A stretch of 34,120 nt of DNA from contig JABHOV010000069.1 of the NCBI GenBank assembly GCA_018695135.1, forward strand, positions 1 to 34,120. Direction: 5' to 3'. The translations under genes were made by a program, and so were the position numbers. Shown here piece after piece: positions 8,259 through 16,236 of the stretch (positions are counted from its first letter, which is position 1; each line of letters begins with the position of its first letter). The notes beneath the pieces were generated by a model, which was not told where the DNA came from, ran no database searches, and saw only the letters and a program-made list of their open reading frames with translations. The DNA is from Candidatus Melainabacteria bacterium (GTDB lineage Bacteria; Cyanobacteriota; Vampirovibrionia; LMEP-6097).

Positions 8259-8564
8259 TTAAGCCAAGAGGGGCTTTGCAAGTGGGATTTTAACAACTCT
8301 AATAAATTTATTTACCCAGGTTGCGGTTGCATGATAGAAAGCTACTATACCAATACAAATATGTCCAAGACCAACATGAAAGCCGAGATCATAACCTAAC
8401 TTTAAAAAAATATCAAAACCAAAAGTCATCGTTATCACTAGGTGCAAGAGCATCAAAGTTAAATTTTCATGTCCTGCAAGATAACCACAACTGCAGAAAA
8501 TAAAAAATAAACAACTGCGATTGGCAACAATCCCCCAGAGCCTAAGGAGATTATTTGTTTCCAT
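8259..8564 (-). CDS. Small membrane protein, about 101 aa
   Basis: The product has three or so hydrophobic segments (around residues 14-30, 38-56 and 62-80) separated by short loops and ends with a basic tail, as in small inner-membrane proteins. The ORF track starts at a TTG (8585), but the ATG at 8564 is more likely. Several histidines and cysteines sit in or near the segments (CSCGYLAGH, GFHVGLGH), which could bind metal or haem, though this is speculative. I do not recognise the family. A 44-bp gap separates it from the 144-aa gene downstream in the same direction. Confidence 0.6.
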   Translation of the reverse strand: METNNLLRLWGIVANRSCLFFIFCSCGYLAGHENLTLMLLHLVITMTFGFDIFLKLGYDLGFHVGLGHICIGIVAFYHATATWVNKFIRVVKIPLAKPLLA

Positions 8565-8585
8565 ACATTCATTACGCCCTATCAA

Positions 8586-8934
8586 TATTCAAACGCAACA
8601 CTATTGGGGGATTCAGGCTGGGAAATAGCATAAGGCACTAAAAAATGCGAAGTCTCAACCCTTGTCTGTCACGTGGGAGTCTTTACAGACCTAACATGGG
8701 TCATACTTTTTCGTTATCCTCTCTGCTTTTTTCCACAACCATGTTATGCACGGACAGAACCTATTTATGGACACGCTAGAAAACTTCGTTGTTTAGCGTG
8801 TCCATAAGCCAAACATTGACATAAAAAAAAATATTTTATAGTTTATTAGCTCTCATTTTTTAACCTCACCAGCTTTTGCAAAAGACAGGGGCATAGTTAA
8901 ATTTGATTCAATTAAATTCAAAGTATATAGTATA
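8586..8934. other. Intergenic stretch upstream of the transposase element
   Basis: No credible coding sequence was seen in about 350 bp. It contains the strong hairpin listed at 8765-8807 and an AT-rich run (8820-8850). The transposon-bounding repeat begins directly after it. Confidence 0.6.
8765..8807. repeat. Perfect 14-bp-stem hairpin
   Basis: TTATGGACACGCTA (8765-8778) and TAGCGTGTCCATAA (8794-8807) are exact inverted repeats with a 15-nt loop that can pair further (AAC with GTT around TTC). There is no adjacent T-run, so it is not a typical terminator. It may be a remnant of a small palindromic element. Confidence 0.8.
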
Positions 8935-8956
8935 TAGGGTCGTATCCTGCCATCTG
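8935..8956 (+). repeat. Left 22-bp terminal inverted repeat of RAYT element
   Basis: TAGGGTCGTATCCTGCCATCTG is the exact reverse complement of 10110-10131. Together the copies bracket a region of about 1.2 kb that contains only the RAYT-type transposase gene. No target-site duplication was evident. Confidence 0.85.
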
Positions 8957-9175
8957 CCTTAATCGTGTAATACACAGCTTCGTAATTTCACAATGCTAAA
9001 ATCTGCTCTAGTTTAAAGGAGAAGATTTATGGCAAGAGATTTATCTATCGAATTTCCAAATGCTTTCTATCACGCATTTTCAAGAGGTATTAATCGACAA
9101 CAACTTTTTTATGACAATGAAGATCATTGGATTTTTTTGAATCAATGCAGAAAAGCAGTCCAGAAATATAACGTT

Positions 9176-9331
9176 TTGCCTTAATTTCCGCTTACTCGGG
9201 AGCAAGCTCACCGAGTTTTATCCGCGGAAATTATTGTTTCCTTCGAAAACAAACGGCAAAACCTTGATCGTCATTCCGTTCTATCCTCCGAGAGCAAGCT
9301 CTCGAGTTTTCACTACATTCGGAATAAAATC
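9176..9331. repeat. REP-like double-hairpin insert within the transposase gene
   Basis: The insert contains two hairpins sharing the core GAGCAAGCTC. The first pairs TTTCCGC and ACTCGG with CCGAGT and GCGGAAA; the second pairs ATTCCG and CGAGAGC with GCTCTCG and CGGAAT. A flanking GTTTTGCC/GGCAAAAC pair surrounds the first. The size (52 codons) keeps the transposase frame. Boundaries are set by where the RAYT homology breaks and resumes, so they may be off by a few bases. Confidence 0.7.
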
Positions 9332-10109
9332 AGAATTTTTGCTTTTTGTTTAATGAGCAATCACTACCATCTCTATCTTTGTACTCCCCAAGCCAATATT
9401 GCCAAGGTGATGAAGTTCATCAATCAGTCTTATGCGATTTATTTTTTGGCTAAATATCCAGAGAAGGACGGACATGTATTCAAAGGTAGATACAAAAAGA
9501 AAATTGTACAAACGGACAAGTATTCTAAAACACTAATCAACTACATTCACAACAATCCAGTTGTAGCGAATTTGAGCACAAACCTAGCTGCTTATCCCTG
9601 GTCAAGCTACTCTTCTTTCATTAACCCTAGAGAGCGTTACGACTTTATTGACTACTCCTGGGTTCTGGATCAATTCGGGCAACCTGATAAACAGATCAAG
9701 AGATTCAAGGAATTTCATCAAGAGAATTCAGACTCTGACTGGTGCCCCAGACAAGAAGCTAAGGCGCAAATATTTTTAGCTGATGACTCATTCATTAAAT
9801 CTATTTGTGATCAATATTTAGACTTTGACAAACTGGAAGGTAAACCCATCAATGGCTTGAGTGAGCTCAAAGCAATATACAATCGCGCCAATATAATAGA
9901 AGTCATTAACTCACTAGACTTTAAGGCGGATACCAATGCAAAAATCACAGCTTATTTATTAAGGGAGTACACTGACATTACGATTAAAGGAATTGGCGAA
10001 CTCCTCAATAAGTCCGACAATGCAGTCTGGAAGATACTACAGCGCTTTCGTAACTTGATCAAGAATGACCAAGAACTAGAACTCGAAATACGTAAATTGG
10101 TTGAAATGT

Positions 10110-10131
10110 CAGATGGCAGGATACGACCCTA
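10110..10131 (-). repeat. Right 22-bp terminal inverted repeat, overlapping the transposase 3' end
   Basis: CAGATGGCAGGATACGACCCTA is the exact inverted copy of 8935-8956. It encodes the last residues of the transposase (SDGRIRP) and includes two bases of its TAA stop. Confidence 0.85.
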
Positions 10132-10269
10132 AGGCGCTACTGCAAAAATAAATTTGGTTCATAGTGTCCGAAGTTTACTTTGTAAATATTCAGGGAAGAT
10201 CAAAGCCTAGATCTTTGGTAACGCAACTGAGTCCCCGTAATGAGCAACGCAGCTATTGGGCGTCATGGA

Positions 10270-10854
10270 TCAGTTTTGGTAGTGGCGTGTGATGAGATCA
10301 TTCTGTATCCATAATAACTTACTAAATGATCTAATGGCAGCTTGTGTTGTTTCGCAATCAAGCTTGAAACCAAAGATAGTGGCATTGACAGCGTCAGCAA
10401 CAAAACCCATCAAGGCATTCATTTGTACTAAAGGTACATCCAGCTTTGCGCTTCCTGCCTTTGGCGTATGCATTTTACCAACAAAGTCTAAATACTCAAC
10501 CATTTTGGCATCATAAGCACCAGTAACCAGCTTCTCTAAATACTTAGCTAAATGTCCTTTACGAAATTTGATCATCTCATGATCTTGGCTAAGTGCATCC
10601 ATATTCTCAGGAACTGCACCTTCATAACCTGATTGCTTAGGTACAAAATGTCTCTTGGTGCATTCATAAGAAAACAGCTTGTTATAAACCGCATCAACTA
10701 AACCTGGTACCAAAGGAGCCAAAAGTGGCGCTGCGCCAGTAATTATCTTGATATCGTCCGCACCAAAACCGATAAATTCAGCCAAATAACCAAATCTGTA
10801 CTGCAAATCGCTCTCTAAGCGGGCTTCATCTATTTTCTTTAATTCATTTCCCAT
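10270..10854 (-). CDS. Protoglobin (single-domain haem protein)
   Basis: This 194-aa protein fits the protoglobin family, single-domain globins with an extended N-terminal helix that bind O2, CO or NO. It shows FGYLAEFIGFGADD at the N-terminus, a long helical core with YNKLFSYECTKRHF, and DFVGKMHTPKAG in which H129 is the likely proximal haem ligand. It ends with LWIQNDLITRHY. AGGAG precedes the ATG. It is divergent from a Crp/Fnr-type regulator, and a perfect palindrome lies in the shared promoter region, so it is probably the direct target of that regulator. A role in NO or O2 sensing or detoxification is inferred. Confidence 0.85.
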   Translation of the reverse strand: MGNELKKIDEARLESDLQYRFGYLAEFIGFGADDIKIITGAAPLLAPLVPGLVDAVYNKLFSYECTKRHFVPKQSGYEGAVPENMDALSQDHEMIKFRKGHLAKYLEKLVTGAYDAKMVEYLDFVGKMHTPKAGSAKLDVPLVQMNALMGFVADAVNATIFGFKLDCETTQAAIRSFSKLLWIQNDLITRHYQN

Positions 10855-10901
10855 ATAATAATCTCCTGATTAATATCAATCTACCTCTTCTGGGTAATTA
10901 G

Positions 10902-10921
10902 TTTTTGACTTAAGTCAAAAA
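10902..10921. promoter_or_regulatory. Perfect 20-bp palindrome, likely Crp/Fnr operator
   Basis: TTTTTGACTTAAGTCAAAAA fits the TTGAC-N4-GTCAA half-site pattern of Fnr/Dnr/HcpR-type boxes. It lies 17 bp before the regulator start and about 48 bp before the protoglobin start, so it could control both divergent genes. Confidence 0.8.
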
Positions 10922-10938
10922 TCTGCCAAATTTATCCT

Positions 10939-11655
10939 ATGCTAAGCCCCGAATGTGATACACAGACCATAAAACAATGCCTCGCCAATAGAGTAGTTTG
11001 TATTTGTGATGTTATTCTCAAGCATCCTCTGTTTAAAAATATCCAACGAGAGCAAAGTCACAAGCTTGGCAAAATTGCAGATATTATAGATATTCAAAAC
11101 AAGCAAGCACTCTTCTTTAATTTCCAAGCACTCGACAGAATCTATTTTGTTCTTAGAGGCAGAGTGAAACTTCATAACTATGACGATGATTCATCCAAAG
11201 AATTTATCTATAGAATCCTAGATCAAGGGCAAGCTGCTGGACTTGAACTCATGCACACCGAGCTCAAGTATTTTCCTTATGCAGCGACTGTGCTAGTTGA
11301 ATCTAAAATTCTTACGCTCAAAGCAAATGAGTTTAAACAAATCATTGAAAATGATTCAACAATGAAAGCTAATTTACTAGGATATATTGCAAACTTGTCA
11401 CTTGGACTCTATGACAGGTCTCGAGACTATGTGCTGACCAGTGTCTCAGAACGTCTTCTGAAATACCTACAATATAAATCACTACAATATGGCTCTAATG
11501 AGTTTGAATTAGAGATCTCCAAAAGCGATCTTGCTAATTATTTGGGGACTATTTCGGCGACTCTTTCACGGGCTTTTAAGGAGCTTGAGGCGAAGGGGGT
11601 TTTGGAATTAAATAGGGATAGTGTGGTTTTAAAACAAAGCATAACCAACAACTAA
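10939..11655 (+). CDS. Crp/Fnr-family transcription regulator with cysteine-rich N-terminus
   Basis: This 238-aa regulator has an N-terminal cyclic-nucleotide-binding-type beta-roll (from HPLFKNI through YFVLRGRVKL to VLVESKILTLKANEF), a long dimerisation helix, and a Crp-type winged helix-turn-helix (ISKSDLANYLGTISATLSRAFKELEAKGVL). The first 23 residues hold four cysteines (C6, C14, C21, C23), as in Fnr-like Fe-S sensors, but no later cysteine is present, so the Fnr ligand set is not reproduced exactly. There is no clear ribosome-binding site before the ATG. It is divergent from protoglobin, across a palindrome that looks like its own operator. It probably senses O2, NO or redox state. Confidence 0.9.
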   Translation: MLSPECDTQTIKQCLANRVVCICDVILKHPLFKNIQREQSHKLGKIADIIDIQNKQALFFNFQALDRIYFVLRGRVKLHNYDDDSSKEFIYRILDQGQAAGLELMHTELKYFPYAATVLVESKILTLKANEFKQIIENDSTMKANLLGYIANLSLGLYDRSRDYVLTSVSERLLKYLQYKSLQYGSNEFELEISKSDLANYLGTISATLSRAFKELEAKGVLELNRDSVVLKQSITNN

Positions 11656-11659
11656 AACA

Positions 11660-12388
11660 TTAGATACTTCTTGCAATCACTTGCAAATTAGCTCTAGTAG
11701 TCCAACGGAATTTAATCACCTCCAGACCATGCTGCTCAAGTAATTGAGTCAAGTTCTTGCGATTGAAGTAACAAATATGATCAGGAGTATGCACATGCTT
11801 CCAAGTTGTAAAGTCCTTGGGCACACGAAAATGTCCAGCGTCAGGAGTTGTCAAATAAAGTATCCCACCAGGATTGAGAATTGCCTTGACTGATTTAATA
11901 AAACTACTTGGGTCAGTAGTGTGCTCCAAAACTTCTGAACAAAAAACCAAATCAAAGGCGTCATTTTGTTTTTGTTTTACTTGCTCTGCCAAGTTCTCAA
12001 TGCTCATCACTTCAAAACGATTCTCAGGAAAAAGCTCACGAGCGTTATCAATGACAGTTGAACCTAAATCAATACCTAGAGTACTAAAGCCAAGCTGACG
12101 AGCTGCTTCTGTGTTAGCGCCAGCATTACAACCAACATCAACAAAAGCTTGCCCCATACTGTATTTGATTAATTTTTTGATCTTGCGCTTGCCAGACTTG
12201 AGTTTACGGTCAGCGACTTTAATATAGTGCCTTTGATTTTGATTACAATTGTAATATTCATTGAGCGCCTGCTCGCTAGGTATAGGATCCAAAAAACGCA
12301 AACCACAACCACTACATTCAACTACTTTATAACTATCTTTGTTACCAAGCTGCTGCTGCTCTTCAGAATCACATAGTAAACAAGCCAT
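11660..12388 (-). CDS. Class I SAM-dependent methyltransferase with N-terminal zinc ribbon
   Basis: Residues 1-30 carry two CxxC pairs (CLLC and CSGC; C3, C6, C25, C28), a probable zinc ribbon. A Rossmann methyltransferase follows, with the SAM-binding motif FVDVGCNAGANT near residue 82, an acidic GIDLGS strand end, and LVFCSEVLEHTTDP then NPGGILYLTTP. This layout is common in methyltransferases acting on sugars or polyketide-like substrates (methyltransf_23 type). The substrate is unknown. It converges with the Crp/Fnr gene with a 4-bp gap. Confidence 0.85.
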   Translation of the reverse strand: MACLLCDSEEQQQLGNKDSYKVVECSGCGLRFLDPIPSEQALNEYYNCNQNQRHYIKVADRKLKSGKRKIKKLIKYSMGQAFVDVGCNAGANTEAARQLGFSTLGIDLGSTVIDNARELFPENRFEVMSIENLAEQVKQKQNDAFDLVFCSEVLEHTTDPSSFIKSVKAILNPGGILYLTTPDAGHFRVPKDFTTWKHVHTPDHICYFNRKNLTQLLEQHGLEVIKFRWTTRANLQVIARSI

Positions 12389-12467
12389 TTGACTTCATTC
12401 TAACATTAGATTGATCACCAAAGGTCCAGTCGACATCACTAGCAAAACTTCGTTGTGCAGGATGTCT

Positions 12468-13406
12468 CTATCTTTCGAAAATCACAAAATTACTCAATTC
12501 AGATGGCTCTGGATCAAAGTTGTCATCAACCAAAGCCAGGTGTTGGTCTTCCGGATAAAGTGAAGAGGTATTTTCTACGAACCAAAGTCCCTTGACTGTT
12601 CCCTTAATGTCCTAAATTACTGTTCCACAAATCGGTTCAACCAGTCTCGGCTCATCATAGTGACCGAGCAGAGGCTCCAAGTCAGATTTGATTTCTTCAG
12701 AAAAATAATCAACCGAACAAACAGCATACTTATTATAGATCTTTCTTCCAGGGTTGCTTACTTGCATATTTTGTGTTTCTCACTCTCTTGTCATAGAGCC
12801 CGATGTCTAAAGCATTTTCTGTACCGCCGCCTGCAGTACCAAGCAATTCAGCTTCATCGACAACTAAAGCAACAGTAGCAAAACAATGACACCACTGCTC
12901 ACCATCTGGTGTAAAATCAATTGCCATGCGGAGCATAGCGAAGTTGGCAATTGATTTTATGAGCTTGGCGTTCAGCCCCACTTAACTTGAGTTCTTAATA
13001 TTTTAGAGTATTTTTAGTTAAAAAGTGGGGCTGGATGACAAGCTCCTAGAGAACTTACATGATCAAAATAGCCAGTCATTTGTTTGCAAACTGCAAAGTT
13101 GAAACTGTAATTGGATTTGTCTGGATCCCTTAAATTCGCTTTGGAATTGATCTTAGTGATCTTCATTTAAGTTGGTAAGTAAAGTCTTGTTGTGACACTT
13201 GGTGTACTAAAGTCAGCAACTGTTTCTCTTTCCAGATGGTAGTACATATGCCTAGTCGGAGAAGTGTGTGCAGGCGGAGCCGTATTGCCAAGTGGAATAA
13301 TATAAGTTATTTGAGATTGATCAATGGGGAGAGTTCCAAATAAGTCCTTTCTCTTCTTGCAAGATTTGAGTCTAAAATCCTCAGCGCAGCAGGGCATCAA
13401 TGCCAC
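12468..13406 (-). pseudogene. Decayed gene for a secreted protein with a PLGNxxPPxHTxPTxH motif
   Basis: Pieces of one protein can be followed on the minus strand. A hydrophobic N-terminal stretch (13380-13440) is followed by IPLGNTAPPAHTSPTRHMYYH, then a TAA (13167). The same frame continues with SKANLRDPDKSNYSFNFAVC and GYFDHVSSL to about 13046. An 85-bp hairpin element (12961-13045) interrupts it. The sequence resumes with ALDIGLYDKR, shifts frame near 12750 to NKYAVCSVDYF, meets a TAG (12612-12614), and ends with GLWF...ALVDDNFDP...FER and a TAG. At least two stops, one frameshift and one insertion show it is dead. The motif reminds me of uncharacterised secreted proteins with an M23-like domain, but I cannot name the family with certainty. 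ORF-track entries 12733 and 13167 are fragments of it. Confidence 0.65.
12961..13045. repeat. 85-bp hairpin (MITE-like) element inside the pseudogene
   Basis: The arms GAGCTTG-5nt-CAGCCCCACTT (12961-12983) and AAGTGGGGCTG-5nt-CAAGCTC (13023-13045) are exact inverted repeats apart from a symmetrical 5x5 internal loop, around a 39-nt AT-rich centre. The position interrupts an otherwise continuous protein homology. Confidence 0.75.
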
Positions 13407-13604
13407 AAAAACTAAGAAACAAACTTGGGTAGTTACCCTCGTGACTATTATCTACTACAGCGAGCTACTTTTTCAACTCCTGAAATTTTTATGATGACCA
13501 CACTAGCAAAATAGAGTTGTTAGCAAGTCTAATCATTAACAAACAATAAGTATCTACAAATAATTGATTTCAAACTGTTAATACGTGCTAGGATTGGCAA
13601 CTCA

Positions 13605-15008
13605 ATGGCTAAATTTACAGATTTTAATATAAGCAAAGAAACCATCCAGGCGATAGAAGCCCTTGGTTATGAAGATGCAACCAAGATTCAAGCTGAGTCT
13701 CTTCCGCTTTTACTTGAGGGAAAAGACCTAATTGGGCAGGCTCAAACTGGAACAGGTAAAACAGCCGCTTTTGCAGTACCATGTATTGAGAAAATCAATA
13801 CTGGCATTTCTGCAACTCAAGCATTAATCATGTGTCCAACTAGAGAACTAGTAATTCAAGTTGCTGGTGAACTCAAAAAACTTACCAAGTTTCGCAAAGA
13901 TATTTCTATCGTACCTATTTATGGTGGACAAAACATCAGCGTACAACTAAGAGCTTTAAAAAACAGCTGCGATATCGTAATTGGTACTCCAGGAAGATTA
14001 ATGGATCACATGAGACGCAAGAGTCTTAGACTTGACCAAGTTAAATATTTGGTTCTTGATGAAGCTGATCAGATGCTCGATATGGGTTTCCGTGATGATA
14101 TGAAAGATATCATTGGTCAAACTTCTCCTGAAAGACAAACTGTAATGTTCTCTGCAACTATGTCTCAAGACCTGGTTCGCTTGATGGAGCGCTACCAAAA
14201 CAAAGCAATTAAAATCAATGTTACTGGCAACAAAGAACAAAGCCAGCAAATTGAACAACTATATTTCAACCTAAAAAGCTCACCTAAGCTTGATGCGCTC
14301 AAGCGTCTTCTCAAGGAATACAATGTGAAGTCAGGAATAATTTTTTGTAACACCAAAATGAAAGTAGATGAGCTTACTAAAAGATTAGTTCACGAAGACT
14401 ATATTGCAGCAGCATTACATGGTGATATTGACCAGAAAAAAAGAACTAGAGTTATGGGTGCTTTCAAAGCCGGTAATATAGAGCTTTTGGTTGCAACTGA
14501 TGTTGCAGCTCGTGGTTTGGATATAAATGATCTTGAAGTTGTAATCAACTATGATCTTCCAAGAGCTGACCAAGACTATATACATAGAATTGGTAGAACT
14601 GGTAGAGCCGGCAAAAAGGGATTAGCTCTTAACTTAGTAACTGGTAAAGAACTTTCACAAATAAGTCGTATCGCATACACAAGCAAATTAACAATCAACC
14701 CAGCACAACTTCCTGGAGTTCAAGGCACTGAAACACTTAATAGTGATAGTAGACCAAGCAACAGTGGCGGCAGTGGCGGCGGAGCCAGAGGCAGATTCAA
14801 CAAGAAATTTGGCTCAGACAAATCTAGCAGCAGTGGTGGATTTAATAGAGGTCCAAGATCCGGCGGTGGTTCAGGCGGCTCTAGATTCAAAAGCAGCGAT
14901 TCTAGCAGCAGTTCTAGTGGTGGTGGATCTTTCAGGGGTAAAGCAGCAGCAGGATCTAATAAGCCAAGAAGAAGTAACTTTAACAAAGCAGCTAAGTCAG
15001 CAGGTTAA
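13605..15008 (+). CDS. DEAD-box ATP-dependent RNA helicase with RGG/Gly-Ser tail
   Basis: This 467-aa helicase has all core motifs in order: the Q-motif region, AQTGTGKT (I), PTRELVIQ (Ia), GG and TPGRLMDH (Ib), DEAD (II), SAT (III), IIFCNTK (IV), ARGLDI (V) and HRIGRTGRAG (VI). After residue 370 the tail is glycine/serine-rich with RGRF and FNRG-type units and ends in basic residues, giving an unstructured RNA-binding extension like those of CshA/RhlE/DeaD-type proteins. It unwinds structured RNA in ribosome assembly or mRNA decay, often in the cold. The assignment to a named subfamily is uncertain. It is a single gene followed by a hairpin terminator. Confidence 0.95.
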   Translation: MAKFTDFNISKETIQAIEALGYEDATKIQAESLPLLLEGKDLIGQAQTGTGKTAAFAVPCIEKINTGISATQALIMCPTRELVIQVAGELKKLTKFRKDISIVPIYGGQNISVQLRALKNSCDIVIGTPGRLMDHMRRKSLRLDQVKYLVLDEADQMLDMGFRDDMKDIIGQTSPERQTVMFSATMSQDLVRLMERYQNKAIKINVTGNKEQSQQIEQLYFNLKSSPKLDALKRLLKEYNVKSGIIFCNTKMKVDELTKRLVHEDYIAAALHGDIDQKKRTRVMGAFKAGNIELLVATDVAARGLDINDLEVVINYDLPRADQDYIHRIGRTGRAGKKGLALNLVTGKELSQISRIAYTSKLTINPAQLPGVQGTETLNSDSRPSNSGGSGGGARGRFNKKFGSDKSSSSGGFNRGPRSGGGSGGSRFKSSDSSSSSSGGGSFRGKAAAGSNKPRRSNFNKAAKSAG

Positions 15009-15053
15009 ATCCTACTTGAGAAGCTCCGTATACAAAGCTTTCAAGCAGGATTT
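15007..15053 (+). terminator. Probable terminator after the DEAD-box gene
   Basis: AAATCCT-CTTGA-AGCT (15007-15025) pairs with AGCT-TCAAG-AGGATTT (15036-15053) across a 10-nt loop with one mismatch and a small bulge. A loose T-rich tract (AGAAATTTTATT) follows. It overlaps the stop codon and may work in both directions between convergent genes. Confidence 0.6.
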
Positions 15054-15075
15054 AGAAATTTTATTAAATGCGCAA

Positions 15076-16212
<1,137 letters not shown>

Positions 16213-16236
16213 CTAGTCATCAATCGTGACAATATC

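Larger units (their letters stand above)
9029..10132 (+). pseudogene. REP-associated tyrosine transposase (RAYT, Y1 family), interrupted
   Basis: The gene starts at ATG 9029 with AAAGGAGA upstream. MARDLSIEFPNAFYHAFSRG matches the RAYT N-terminus, and the reading frame ends at a TAA (9182-9184) after 51 codons. The same frame resumes with RIFAFCLMSNHYHL, containing the HxH (HUH-type) metal motif, then GHVFKGRYK and the helix YSKTLINYIHNNPV with the candidate catalytic tyrosine. A C-terminal helix-turn-helix (GIGELLNKSDNAVWKIL) resembles the DnaA-like domain of some RAYTs. A 156-bp insert (about 9176-9331) splits the two halves in frame; apart from the single TAA the whole 1104 bp is open. The stop codon lies within the right terminal repeat. 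RAYTs are single-strand transposases thought to move REP hairpins. The ORF-track entry at 9353 is only the 3' part. Confidence 0.85.

Noticed and set aside
9176-9331. CRISPR-like repeats (two copies of GAGCAAGCTC)
   Set aside because: Only two copies, each the loop of a different-sized hairpin, with no spacer regularity and no cas gene.
12660-12878. 72-aa plus-strand ORF
   Set aside because: Antisense to the minus-strand pseudogene, with no independent evidence.
12961-13045. Integron attC site
   Set aside because: The paired structure resembles one, but there is no integrase, no cassette array, and it lies inside a gene remnant.
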